Shown one piece after another: positions 42,790 to 51,636 of a stretch of 64,000 nt of DNA. Below the pieces are notes generated by a model. It did no database searches, was not told where the DNA came from, and saw only the letters and a program-made list of their open reading frames with translations. The stretch comes from Aminobacter sp. J41 (GTDB lineage: Bacteria > Pseudomonadota > Alphaproteobacteria > Rhizobiales > Rhizobiaceae): assembly GCF_000526635.1 (NCBI RefSeq), contig NZ_JAGL01000015.1, forward strand, positions 30,316 through 94,315. The letters run 5' to 3'. The position numbers were made by a program, and so were the translations under genes. Every line of letters starts with the position of its first letter. Within the stretch, counting starts at the first letter, position 1.

Positions 42790-42813
42790 GGGCGTCTGCT
42801 CTGGCAGGCGCCC
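42790..42813 (+). terminator. Hairpin between DUF3618 gene and alcohol dehydrogenase gene
   Basis: GGGCGTCTG at 42790-42798 pairs with CAGGCGCCC at 42805-42813 (one G-U pair) across a 6-base loop, followed by a weak T-rich stretch. It may partly end the stress cluster; the dehydrogenase 42 bases later could still be reached by read-through. Confidence 0.45.
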
Positions 42814-42854
42814 ATTTCATCTTCCCCCTCACCAGCAGCCCACCGGAGATACCC

Positions 42855-44024
42855 ATGAAGGCACTCACCTGGCACGGCAAGAGCGACATTCGCTGCGAAA
42901 GCGTACCCGACCCGAAGATCCAGCACCCGCGCGACGCGATCATCAAGGTCACAGCCTGCGCCATCTGCGGCTCAGACCTGCACATCTATGACGGTGTCAT
43001 CCCTGAGATGCATTCGGGCGATATCGTCGGGCACGAGACCATGGGCGAAGTGGTCGAAGTCGGCCCGGATGCAGGCGACCTCAAGGTCGGCGACCGCGTG
43101 GTGGTGCCGTTCACCATCTCCTGCGGCGAATGCTTCTTCTGCCAGCGCGGCTACTACTCCGCCTGCGAACGCTCCAACCCTGACAAGGCCAAGGCCGAGA
43201 AGATGTGGGGCTATTCGCCAGCGGGACTGTTCGGCTACTCGCACATGCTGGGCGGCTATTCTGGCGGGCAGGCAGAGTATCTGCGCGTGCCCTTTGCCGA
43301 CGTGGGGCCGATAAAAGTACCGGACGGGCTCACCGATGAGCAGGTGTTGTTCCTCTCCGACATCTTTCCGACCGGCTTCATGGCGGCCGAGTTCTGCAAT
43401 ATCCAGCCGGGCGACACGATCGGCGTTTGGGGCTGCGGGCCCGTCGGCCAGATGGCTATCCGCAGTGCCTTCATGCTTGGCGCGGGGCGTGTCATCGCTA
43501 TCGACACCGTGCCGGAACGTCTCGAGATGGCCCGGCAGAGCGGTGCCGAAACGCTCGATTTCATGGACGCCGACATCTACGAGAAGCTGTACGAAATGAC
43601 GAACGGCCGCGGCGTCGATGCCGCGATCGACGCGGTCGGCGGCGAGGCGCATGCGGCGGCGAGCTTCGATTCCATCGTCGACCGCATCAAAGTTGCGACC
43701 TACATGGCGACCGATCGGCCGCACGTGCTGCGCCAGGCGATCCATTGCACCCGCAACTTCGGCATCGTCTCGATCGTCGGTGTCTATGGTGGCTTCCTCG
43801 ACAAGGTGCCGATGGGCTCGGCCATCAATCGCGGCCTCACCTTCAGGATGGCGCAGACTCCGGTTCAGCGCTACTTGCCGCAACTCCTGCAGCGGATCGT
43901 CGAGGGTGAGATCGACCCGTCCTTCGTCATCACCCACCGCGGCAGCCTCGAAGATGGTCCCGACTTCTACAAAACCTTCCGCGATAAGAAGGACGGCTGC
44001 GTGAAGGTGGTGCTGAAGCCGTGA
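42855..44024 (+). CDS. Zinc-dependent alcohol dehydrogenase (glutathione-independent formaldehyde-dehydrogenase-like)
   Basis: A medium-chain dehydrogenase of 389 residues. The catalytic zinc Cys lies in [13 protein letters not shown], with GHETMGEV. The four structural zinc cysteines are in [15 protein letters not shown]. The NAD-binding Rossmann motif is [11 protein letters not shown] near residue 193. The insertion [34 protein letters not shown] is typical of the large formaldehyde-dismutase-like branch. It oxidises an alcohol or formaldehyde adduct. It probably belongs to the stress group by read-through. It converges on the glycosyltransferase operon. Confidence 0.88.
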   Translation: MKALTWHGKSDIRCESVPDPKIQHPRDAIIKVTACAICGSDLHIYDGVIPEMHSGDIVGHETMGEVVEVGPDAGDLKVGDRVVVPFTISCGECFFCQRGYYSACERSNPDKAKAEKMWGYSPAGLFGYSHMLGGYSGGQAEYLRVPFADVGPIKVPDGLTDEQVLFLSDIFPTGFMAAEFCNIQPGDTIGVWGCGPVGQMAIRSAFMLGAGRVIAIDTVPERLEMARQSGAETLDFMDADIYEKLYEMTNGRGVDAAIDAVGGEAHAAASFDSIVDRIKVATYMATDRPHVLRQAIHCTRNFGIVSIVGVYGGFLDKVPMGSAINRGLTFRMAQTPVQRYLPQLLQRIVEGEIDPSFVITHRGSLEDGPDFYKTFRDKKDGCVKVVLKP

Positions 44025-44027
44025 CGG

Positions 44028-45119
44028 CTAGGCGCACCCGATCATGCGGGACTGAAGGACACTATCGATCGCCTCCACCAGCTCCCGCGCACGGGCGGAG
44101 CCGGTGTGGGTGGCCAGCACGATGCGTCGGGCGGTGTCGGCAATGTCCTGAGAGCGGGCAGCGGACGTGCGCTGCAGGATGTCGATGACCTGCTCGGTCG
44201 TGTCGGCGATCAGGATAGCCTGGCCATCCGGGAGCAGATCGGTGAGGCCGTCCCAGCGGTCACTGATGATCGGCGCACCGCAGGCGGCCGCTTCGAACAG
44301 CCGCACGCTCGGCGAATGACCCAGCGCGATCATGTCTGCGCGGGTGACGTTCAGGGTGAAACGCTGACGGCTGTAGAAGGACGGGTGCCTCAAAGGCGGC
44401 AGGTGATCGATGCGCTCGACGTTCTCCGGCCAGTCGATGTCGGCCGGATATTGCGGCCCGGCGACGACGAAGGAGAGGTCGGGCAGTCGCCGCGCCGGCT
44501 CGACCAGCAGCCGTTCGATCGCCGGCTGGCGGTCCGGGCTGTAGGTGCCGAGATAGCCAAGATCCCAGCATATCGACTCGCCGGTCGGGCCGTACTGGTC
44601 AGGATCGACCGAGCAGTAGAGCGGCACCGCCTTTTTCGCGCCGTACTCGCTCTCGAGCTTTTTCAGAGCGCGTCCGCCGGCGAAGGAAAAATAGAGGTCG
44701 AACAACGGGATCTGCCGGCGTGCGAGAAACTCTTCGTCGCCGCGGGCAAGCTTGCCCAGCGTTACCGGCGTGTCGATGTCATAGAAGGCGAGAGCCCGGG
44801 GCGTCATGGAAGCCGCGAGGTCTATGACCTCAACCCCGTCCGGAACGTAGGATCCGATGATGATCGCGTCGGCATTGGCGTGTTCGGCAAGCAGACCGCG
44901 CAGTTCGGAAAGGCTTGCGTAGAGCGTCAGCTTGCAGAAGCCGGGAGAGGGGAGGTCGCGGTTCGCCGCATACCACTCCACATCACGTTCCAGAAAGACC
45001 AGCTCGTGACCATCGGCGGCCAGCCCCTTCAGCAGCGCCCGATAGGTAGTGGCGTGGCCGTTGCCCCAGGAAGAGGACAGCGACAGGCCGACAAAGACGA
45101 GTTTCTTGGCCGTCCTCAT
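44028..45119 (-). CDS. CgeB-like glycosyltransferase, copy 1
   Basis: A protein of 363 residues with a GT-B layout. The N-terminal half begins KLVFVGLSLSSSWGNGHATTYRALLKGLAADGH and the C-terminal half holds the nucleotide-sugar-binding region with HSPSVRLFEAAACGAPIISDRWDGL near residue 280. This matches the CgeB/Glyco_trans_1_2 type, in which the Glu of RLFEAAACG contacts the donor. It is one of three tandem paralogues sharing the same start (F.G.SL.S.W..G.A...R.LL..L...GH). It is the last gene of the operon and overlaps the next copy by 4 bases. Donor and acceptor are unknown. Confidence 0.82.
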   Translation of the reverse strand: MRTAKKLVFVGLSLSSSWGNGHATTYRALLKGLAADGHELVFLERDVEWYAANRDLPSPGFCKLTLYASLSELRGLLAEHANADAIIIGSYVPDGVEVIDLAASMTPRALAFYDIDTPVTLGKLARGDEEFLARRQIPLFDLYFSFAGGRALKKLESEYGAKKAVPLYCSVDPDQYGPTGESICWDLGYLGTYSPDRQPAIERLLVEPARRLPDLSFVVAGPQYPADIDWPENVERIDHLPPLRHPSFYSRQRFTLNVTRADMIALGHSPSVRLFEAAACGAPIISDRWDGLTDLLPDGQAILIADTTEQVIDILQRTSAARSQDIADTARRIVLATHTGSARARELVEAIDSVLQSRMIGCA

Positions 45120-46210
45120 TCTGCCGCCACCTTTCGTTCAGCGGCAAAAAACCGGCGGAAGATCGCGTCGGCCTCTTCAGCGCGGCGATCGTAGGTGTGC
45201 TCGCGCAGAACGCGTGCCCGTGCTCTCTGGCCAACTTCCTTTGCCGTCGCCGTCGTCAGGCGTTCGAGGATTTCGGCGACGTCACGGCCATCGCGCGCGG
45301 CAAAGACTTCCTCGCCATCCTTCAGGAACAGGTCGAGCCCAGCCCAGTCGTCGGTGATGAGGCAGGCGCCGGCCCCTGCTGCCTCGAACACCCGCGTCGC
45401 CGGCGAAAAACCGTTGGCCGCCATGCTTTCACGGCTGATGTTGAGGACCGCGAGCGGCGTAACGTTGAAAGCATTGTGATCGGCCGTGCGGACATGGCCG
45501 ACAAGATGCACGTTTCGGGGCACTGGCTTGTCGTGCCAGCCCGAACCGCCAAGGAGGAACGCCTTTTGCGGAGCCGCATGCGCGGCACCAAGGAAGAACT
45601 CTTCGACACGAGCCTCACGGTCGGGCAAGCGGTTGCCAAGGAACGAGAGGTCCGCGTTGAAGCGCGCGACCGGAGGCACCGGATGGTGCGTCTCGGGATC
45701 GAGCGCGTTGTAGATCGGGATGCACTCGCGCGCGCCGAACGAGCGGTAACCGTAGATCACCGGGTCGCCGCCACCATAGGTGAGCACCAGATCGACGCTT
45801 TGCAGGTGATCGTGCAGCGGATGGTCAGGCTCGGCGGCGATCTGCTGCAGCGTGGCGGGAGCGTCGACGTCCCAGAAGATGCGCAGCGCGCCGGGCCGGG
45901 CGTTCCGGTAGACGAGTTCGCGCACCGTATCGTCCTCAAACCCAATTCCGCTCGTGACAACGACGATGTCAGCCTCCGCCGCATGGCGCGTAACATCGGC
46001 GATGGCCATTGCCGTGCCGGGATAGACGACGACCTGGCACCAATCCGGCTCGTCGATGTCGCGGTTCTGCTGCCGCTCGTAGACGTCAGGCTCGTAGAAG
46101 GTGATGTCATAGCCGCGCCGTGCCAGCGCATGCAGCAGTCCACGATAGTAGGTGGCGGCGCCATTCCAGTAGGACGACAGGAGGCTCGAACCGTAGAAAG
46201 CGATCTTCAT
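45116..46210 (-). CDS. CgeB-like glycosyltransferase, copy 2
   Basis: A protein of 364 residues with the same layout as its neighbours: KIAFYGSSLLSSYWNGAATYYRGLLHALARRGYDITFYEPDVYERQ at the N-terminus and GFSPATRVFEAAGAGACLITDDWAGLDLF in the donor-binding half. The signature Glu is kept, so it is probably active. It overlaps both adjacent copies by 4 bases (ATGA). The tandem triple duplication suggests successive transfers of related sugars, or different acceptors, in one glycan. Confidence 0.82.
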   Translation of the reverse strand: MKIAFYGSSLLSSYWNGAATYYRGLLHALARRGYDITFYEPDVYERQQNRDIDEPDWCQVVVYPGTAMAIADVTRHAAEADIVVVTSGIGFEDDTVRELVYRNARPGALRIFWDVDAPATLQQIAAEPDHPLHDHLQSVDLVLTYGGGDPVIYGYRSFGARECIPIYNALDPETHHPVPPVARFNADLSFLGNRLPDREARVEEFFLGAAHAAPQKAFLLGGSGWHDKPVPRNVHLVGHVRTADHNAFNVTPLAVLNISRESMAANGFSPATRVFEAAGAGACLITDDWAGLDLFLKDGEEVFAARDGRDVAEILERLTTATAKEVGQRARARVLREHTYDRRAEEADAIFRRFFAAERKVAAE

Positions 46211-47334
46211 TCTGCTGCTTCCTTTGCTGGAGATTTTGCTGCCTGCGGCAGGCCGAAGTTTTCGAGATGGCCCAGCAACTCCTCGACGCGATGGCGGCAG
46301 GTGTGGCGGGCACGGATCGTGGCGAGTCCCGATGCGGCGAGTTCACGCGCGGCGGACGGCTCGTGAAGGATGAGGGAAAGCTGCTGTTCCATTTCCCGGC
46401 CATCACGAGCGACAAGATAGTCTTTGCCGGGACGGAACAGGTTTTCCGCATCGTTCCACGGCGCGCAGACCAGCGGGATGCCGCAAGCAAGCGCCTCGAA
46501 AACCCGGATCGTCGGAATGCCCGGCAGCGACTCGACATAGGGCCGGCGCGGGATGTGGACCGTCACGCGGTGGCGGGCGAACACCTTTGGCACGTCGGCG
46601 TTCGCAACCCAACCGCCATAAGCGATACCAGCCTTGTTCAGCGCCGCGAGGGCAGCGTCGGGGTAACGGACTCCGTGTATTTTTGCGTTGAGTCCGAGGT
46701 TGTTGACCGGCTCGATCAGGAACCGGGTGATTTCGTCGCTGCGCTCGCCATCGCCCCAGTTGCCAATCCAGACGAGGTCGCTCTCCCAGTCGATTTCCGG
46801 CAGCGGATGGAACAGGGCGGTGTCTGCCGCCTCGTGCCAGGTGACAACCTGCCGGCCCCAGCCGGCCTGGAGGTATCGCTGGCGCAGAGCCTCGCCGAAG
46901 GCGAGCACGAGATCGTAGTCGGAAAGATCGAAGGCGGCGATTTCGGTGGTGGCTGAGACAGCGCGGTGGTGGGTGTCGTGGAAGAGCAGCCTGAACTTCG
47001 CGCCCTGCCGCTTCATCTTCCCGATGCGCGCGGCAAGCTCAGGGTCGGTCCACTCGTGCACCACAACGACGTCCATGTCAGCAAGAGCTGTTTCGTGGTC
47101 GAAATCGTCGTCATAGGTGATCGATACAAGCTGAGGAAAATCTTCGCCAAATCGCGTTTCAGCCGCATGGCCTTGGGTGGCAACGAGGTTGCTGCGGCTC
47201 CAGCTGTTTGCCCGCTCGAGCGCGATCGCTTCGTGGCCGAAGGCCATCAGCTCCCGTAGGATGCCGCGGAGAAAATGCGCATTGCCATGGTTCCAGTCGG
47301 AAACAAGGGAATGGGTGTAGAAGGCAAAGCGCAT
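46207..47334 (-). CDS. CgeB-like glycosyltransferase, copy 3
   Basis: A protein of 375 residues, a third paralogue. It starts RFAFYTHSLVSDWNHGNAHFLRGILRELMAFGH and carries PTIRVFEALACGIPLVCAPWNDAENLF in the donor-binding half. The middle region resembles copy 1 and copy 2 less, suggesting older divergence. Its start overlaps the GT4 gene by one base (TGATG). No signal peptide or membrane segment is seen, so it is cytosolic or peripheral. Specificity unknown. Confidence 0.8.
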   Translation of the reverse strand: MRFAFYTHSLVSDWNHGNAHFLRGILRELMAFGHEAIALERANSWSRSNLVATQGHAAETRFGEDFPQLVSITYDDDFDHETALADMDVVVVHEWTDPELAARIGKMKRQGAKFRLLFHDTHHRAVSATTEIAAFDLSDYDLVLAFGEALRQRYLQAGWGRQVVTWHEAADTALFHPLPEIDWESDLVWIGNWGDGERSDEITRFLIEPVNNLGLNAKIHGVRYPDAALAALNKAGIAYGGWVANADVPKVFARHRVTVHIPRRPYVESLPGIPTIRVFEALACGIPLVCAPWNDAENLFRPGKDYLVARDGREMEQQLSLILHEPSAARELAASGLATIRARHTCRHRVEELLGHLENFGLPQAAKSPAKEAAE

Positions 47335-48443
47335 CAGGCACTCCTTGCCCGGCGCAATTCCGCGGGCGTGATAAGGAATTCGTAGAGGTGGGCCATGGCG
47401 GCCGCCTGGTTTACGGGTGTGAAGGTCCGGGACCGCCGGAGGGCCTGGCGGCCCATTTCCTCGCGCAGGACGTGATCGCGGGCGTAGCGGGCAAGCACAC
47501 TGACGAGGGCTTCCCCGTCACGCGGATCAAAGAACAGAGCGCAGTCATCCCACAACTCGCGGTAGGTCGGGATGTCGGCCAGAGCGAGGGCTGCACCGGC
47601 CCGGGCGCCCTCAAGGGCGAGGAGCCCGAACGGTTCATAGAGCGAGGGAGAGACGACGATCGCGGCATGGCGGATGCGATCGATGAGGGCATCGTGGGAC
47701 AGCTCGCCAAGTTGGGTGGCATGCGAGATTTCAACTTCGCCGCCGGAGGGGCTGCGGGTACTGCCTGCAAGCTCCACTTCCCACGAAGATTCTCGCGCCG
47801 CTTGGTCGAGGATCCGCGCGTTCTTGCTCTCGTCCCACCAGCGACCAGCGGCGAGCACGAACGGCTCCTTCACCGACCCGTGCAGCTCGCTCTCCATGGC
47901 ATTGTAGACAACGGAGATTTCCCGCGGCAGCTGGTAGCAGGTGCGCAGCAGTGAAGCGTGGCTTTCGCTTGGCGACACGATCGCATCAGCAGCGGTAAAC
48001 CCGCGTTCGTTTAGCGCCTGTTTCCAGTGCCACTCCGTGGGCAGCGGCTCTTCGCGCATGACGTGCCACCAGGTGACAACACAGGAATGCGAAACAACGA
48101 GCACTGGCCTTCGCGAGCGCAGGTTCGCAGCCTGCGAGGGCAGGTTAAGATGAAGAAGATCGACGTCATGGGCTTCTGCCATCGCCTCGATAGCGTCGCC
48201 GATACCGTCAAGTTCGCGCTCGTCATCCACCATCCAGTCGAGCGGATGCGGCTGCCACACAAGCTCGCCGATCCGCTGTGCTTCTTCGACCTGTGCGGCA
48301 GAGGGCTCAGGGCCGAAGCCAGCGAACAGCGTGTCGTAACGGTGCAATTTGAGCGATGCCGCGAGTTCCATGGCGTAGCGCCACACGCCGCCGACGGCGT
48401 CGAGCGTCATCAGGATGCGGCGCTGGCTTGGCCGCGTCATCAT
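47334..48443 (-). CDS. GT4-family glycosyltransferase
   Basis: A retaining GT-B enzyme of 369 residues. I chose the ATG at 48443 because it overlaps the stop of the fusion gene (ATGA), and the family start LMTLDAVGGVWRYAMELA follows. The donor-binding motif is EPFGLLALEGARAG (E-x7-E) near residue 255. SPSESHASLLRTCYQL and VVYNAME are further GT4 landmarks. It differs in type from the three CgeB-like neighbours. It could start or extend the chain; donor unknown. Confidence 0.85.
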   Translation of the reverse strand: MMTRPSQRRILMTLDAVGGVWRYAMELAASLKLHRYDTLFAGFGPEPSAAQVEEAQRIGELVWQPHPLDWMVDDERELDGIGDAIEAMAEAHDVDLLHLNLPSQAANLRSRRPVLVVSHSCVVTWWHVMREEPLPTEWHWKQALNERGFTAADAIVSPSESHASLLRTCYQLPREISVVYNAMESELHGSVKEPFVLAAGRWWDESKNARILDQAARESSWEVELAGSTRSPSGGEVEISHATQLGELSHDALIDRIRHAAIVVSPSLYEPFGLLALEGARAGAALALADIPTYRELWDDCALFFDPRDGEALVSVLARYARDHVLREEMGRQALRRSRTFTPVNQAAAMAHLYEFLITPAELRRARSA

Positions 48444-50449
48444 GCTCTGGCCCGTTGACGTTGGGGCTCGCTCGTCCCCAGGCCGCGATGTTCGCGCAGC
48501 CATGATGCGAGATCGGCAAGCCCGGCCTTCCAGCCGACCTTCGCCTTCCAGCCGAGCCGGTCCCTTAACTTCGACGTATCGGCAACGAAGTAGGGTTGGT
48601 CGCCCTGCCGCCAGTCGTCGAAGCTAAGCTGGGGGCGACGGTGGCAGAGGACACCGATCTGCTGCAACACCGTCGTCAGGCTCACCGCATTGCCGGGGCC
48701 GCCGCCGAGGTTGAAAGCCTCGCCCTTCACGCGGCCGATCTCGTCACGCAGCATCCGGTAGGCCGCGACCGCGTCGCTCACATGCAAGACGTCGCGCACC
48801 TGCTTGCCATCGCCATAAACGGTAATTGGTTCGCCTTTCAGGGCCTGGATCAGGAAATGCGCCACCCACCCCTGGTCCTCGGTGCCGAATTGGCGCGGGC
48901 CATAGATGCAGCTCATGCGCAGCACGGCTGAGGGAATGCCATAGGACTTACAGTAGTCGAGGACATACTGGTCCGCTGCACCCTTTGAACACCCATAGGG
49001 TGTGCAGAGGTCTAAGGGACGGGCCTCACCGATGCCGTGCCGACGAGTCGTTTCGTCGGCGGGGATGTAACGATCCTCCAGCTCGATCATCTCGAGGTCG
49101 GCGAGCGAGCCGTAAACCTTGTTGGTGGAGGCAAAGATGAGCGGGACTTGCCTGCCGGAGCGGCGCACCGCCTCGAGCACGTTGAGCGTGCCGCGCGCGT
49201 TAACCTCGAAGTCGTCGATCGGCTGGTCGAGGCTTGTCGTTACCGCCGTCTGGGCGGCGAGGTGGAAGACAGAAGATGCATCGGCAAAAGCTGGCTCGAT
49301 CGCAGGCAGGTCGCGAATGTCGGCCAGGAAGGGATGCACCCGCTCCCCGAACTGCTCCTTCAGCCAGGCAAGGTTCTCATCGACGCCTGGGCGCGAAAGG
49401 TTGTCGAGGATGATGACCTCTTCGCCTTCAGCTAGAAGCGAGGCCGCGAGGTTGCTGCCGATGAAGCCAGCGCCTCCTGTGACGAGCGCAGGCGTCTTGC
49501 CGGAGGCGACGTAAGGCGACGCGATATCGGCAAATGCCTGAACCTGCTCGACGCCGCCTTCGATGAGCAGGCGAGCGAGCAGTTTTTTGCGCCCGCCAGC
49601 CTCGACCGCGCCGAGGTGGTAGTGGCGCGCATCGAACCAGAAACCTTCCTGAACCGGCACGTCATGCGGAACGTCCCGCCATGAATACCAGTAGACCCGG
49701 TCTGCGGGCACTTTGAGGGCGGCCGCAAAACGGCGCGCCTGTTCGAACTCGTCGTTGCGCCAGGTCGAATATCCGGTCTCGGTGACCCAGATCTCGGCGT
49801 CGGGGTTATAGCGGTCCAGGATGCGGCGCATCTCGCCGAGGTGCAGATCCCAGCCGCCCCAGCTGCCCATCTCGCTGTCCCATGTGCCGGGGAAACCATG
49901 GAATCCGACTGCGCCGCATTCGGCGAGGATGCCGCGCTCACCCATCAGGTCGACCCAGTAGGGATCGAAGGGACACGGCCCGCCAAGCACCGCCCGCCAG
50001 CCGCGCTGACGTACCCAGTAAGCAGCGGCCCCGACCATCTCGCAGAACAGGTTGAAGTCGGTGTCTTCGCGCCAGTCCCAGTCGAGCAGGTTGTTAGGCT
50101 CGTTCCAGAGCTCGACATCGCGGAAATGCTTGCCATAGCGGCTCAGCACATGATCGACGAAATCGGCATAGTCCTGCAGCCGCTGCGGCGCGCCTGACGT
50201 TCGACCTGTGCGCGACAACGACGGCGGTGTATAATGGATGCAAGGCAGGATCTCGAGTTCCTTGCCGAGCTTCGGCAGCAGCCAGTCGAACCACTCCTCG
50301 CCCCCCGGCGCGAGATATTCAGCCCAGGACAGGTGCGTGCGCAGCCATGAGGCGCCCGAGGCCTTGATTTCCGGCAAGATCGCCTCGGTGCGTTCATACT
50401 CGCCGGGGCGGAACCATTCGACGAAGCCGAAGCGCGGGGTATCCGTCAT
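48440..50449 (-). CDS. Glycosidase-like/SDR epimerase fusion protein
   Basis: A protein of 669 residues with two domains. Residues 1-318 are a TIM-barrel glycoside hydrolase-like domain (clan GH-A): a likely acid/base Glu117 in ELWNEPNN and nucleophile Glu224 in WVTETGYST, resembling beta-xylosidase or GH39-type proteins. Residues 320-650 are an extended SDR: GxxGxxG at VTGGAGFIG (323-331), FASTNKVYG, the catalytic TPYGCSKGAADQY, and CIYGPRQ, like CDP-paratose or UDP-glucose epimerases. I know of no described protein of this kind. It lies between GT and epimerase genes. Whether the glycosidase half is secreted cannot be so: there is no signal peptide. Confidence 0.8.
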   Translation of the reverse strand: MTDTPRFGFVEWFRPGEYERTEAILPEIKASGASWLRTHLSWAEYLAPGGEEWFDWLLPKLGKELEILPCIHYTPPSLSRTGRTSGAPQRLQDYADFVDHVLSRYGKHFRDVELWNEPNNLLDWDWREDTDFNLFCEMVGAAAYWVRQRGWRAVLGGPCPFDPYWVDLMGERGILAECGAVGFHGFPGTWDSEMGSWGGWDLHLGEMRRILDRYNPDAEIWVTETGYSTWRNDEFEQARRFAAALKVPADRVYWYSWRDVPHDVPVQEGFWFDARHYHLGAVEAGGRKKLLARLLIEGGVEQVQAFADIASPYVASGKTPALVTGGAGFIGSNLAASLLAEGEEVIILDNLSRPGVDENLAWLKEQFGERVHPFLADIRDLPAIEPAFADASSVFHLAAQTAVTTSLDQPIDDFEVNARGTLNVLEAVRRSGRQVPLIFASTNKVYGSLADLEMIELEDRYIPADETTRRHGIGEARPLDLCTPYGCSKGAADQYVLDYCKSYGIPSAVLRMSCIYGPRQFGTEDQGWVAHFLIQALKGEPITVYGDGKQVRDVLHVSDAVAAYRMLRDEIGRVKGEAFNLGGGPGNAVSLTTVLQQIGVLCHRRPQLSFDDWRQGDQPYFVADTSKLRDRLGWKAKVGWKAGLADLASWLREHRGLGTSEPQRQRARA

Positions 50450-51555
50450 GAAACAAGTCCCCGCTCCTCGAGCTGACGGCGCATTTCGGGACCGCGGTCG
50501 GTGCCGCCAGCCTCGCGCACCCAGGCGGCAAGCTCACCGAGGCTTCCATCCAGCGGATGTTGCGGCTGATAGCCGAGCAGCTCGCGCGCCTTGGAAATGT
50601 CCGCGAAGCAGTTGCGGATATCGCCGGCGCGGGCCTTGCCAAGAATCTCCGGCGCAATCTCGGGAACGTTCATGGCCTCCGCGAGCAGCCGCGCAACCTC
50701 GGCGACGGACCAGGAAACGCCGCTGCCTATGTTGATGACATGGCCGGATGCCTGCTGCTTTTCGAGCGCGAGGCGGAAGGCGCGGGCGACATCCCGCACA
50801 TGCACGAAGTCGCGCCGTTGGCGACCATCCTCGAAGATCATCGGCGGCTGGCCGGCTGCAAGGCGTGAGGCGAAATTCGCGAGAACACCGGTGTAAGGGT
50901 TGGACAGGGCCTGTCCAGGGCCGAACACGTTGAACAGGCGCAGAGCCACCGCTTCCCGGCGATAGGCCTCGGCGAAGATCATAACCGCACGCTCCTGCGC
51001 GTATTTAGTAAGCGCATAGATCGAAGCGAGGTCTACCGGCTTTTCCTCGTCGGTCGCCACCGGCGAGAGCGGCTGGCCTTGCTGATCAAGCGGTTCCCAG
51101 GCTCCGGGTCCAATCTGGAACACGTTGCGGCGCACGTTGTTGTGCAGCCGACCCTGGCTGTCCTCATAGAGACCTTCGCCATAGACGCTCATCGAGGAGG
51201 CCACGACGATGCGGCTGATCTGCGTGCGGGCGATCTCCTCGAGGAGAACAGCGGTGCCAAGGTCGTTGGCGCCGACATAGCGAGCGATCTCGTACATCGA
51301 CTGGCCGACACCGACTTCGGCGGCCAGATGCACAACCATATCGATATCGATCAGCGCCGGTCGGACCACCATCGCGTCGCGCACATCACCCTGAAACAGC
51401 TCTACTCGCGGATCAAGCTGGGCTTCCGTGCCCCCGTGCACCTGGTCGATCAGGCTGTCGAGCACGCGGACCTGATAGCCATTGTCGAGGAGTTCCCTGG
51501 TCAGGTGGCGGCCGATGAACCCGCAGCCGCCAGTTACCAATACACGCTTGTTCAC
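50446..51555 (-). CDS. NAD-dependent sugar-nucleotide epimerase/dehydratase (extended SDR)
   Basis: A protein of 369 residues. The Rossmann start is VLVTGGCGFIGRHLTRELLD, followed by VASSMSVYGEG (catalytic Ser), YALTKYAQERAVM (catalytic Tyr and Lys) and FNVFGPGQALSNPYTGV. It resembles UDP-glucose 4-epimerase and dTDP-glucose-type enzymes. The GTG at 51555 has a GGGAG ribosome-binding site. An EcfG-like promoter lies just upstream at 51592-51616, so it may begin a sub-operon. It overlaps the fusion gene by 4 bases. The sugar is not predictable. Confidence 0.88.
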   Translation of the reverse strand: MNKRVLVTGGCGFIGRHLTRELLDNGYQVRVLDSLIDQVHGGTEAQLDPRVELFQGDVRDAMVVRPALIDIDMVVHLAAEVGVGQSMYEIARYVGANDLGTAVLLEEIARTQISRIVVASSMSVYGEGLYEDSQGRLHNNVRRNVFQIGPGAWEPLDQQGQPLSPVATDEEKPVDLASIYALTKYAQERAVMIFAEAYRREAVALRLFNVFGPGQALSNPYTGVLANFASRLAAGQPPMIFEDGRQRRDFVHVRDVARAFRLALEKQQASGHVINIGSGVSWSVAEVARLLAEAMNVPEIAPEILGKARAGDIRNCFADISKARELLGYQPQHPLDGSLGELAAWVREAGGTDRGPEMRRQLEERGLVS

Positions 51556-51590
51556 GGAGTGCTCCCGGGAAGGTTGTTGAAGAAGCCCCC

Positions 51591-51616
51591 CAACAAGGGT
51601 CCGGAAGAATTGTTCC
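51591..51616 (-). promoter_or_regulatory. EcfG/RpoE2-like promoter inside the glycan operon
   Basis: On the minus strand GGAAC (51616-51612), a 16-base spacer and TGTT (51595-51592) match the EcfG pattern apart from the first -10 base. It lies in the 81-base gap between the Gfo/Idh/MocA gene and the epimerase gene, the only real gap in the operon. Confidence 0.55.
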
Positions 51617-51636
51617 GCCGACCCCTTTGCGGGCCG

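Noticed and set aside
44028..47334. Spore-coat glycosylation genes, from CgeB similarity
   Set aside because: Nothing else in the window suggests a spore former; the likeness is to the glycosyltransferase fold only.
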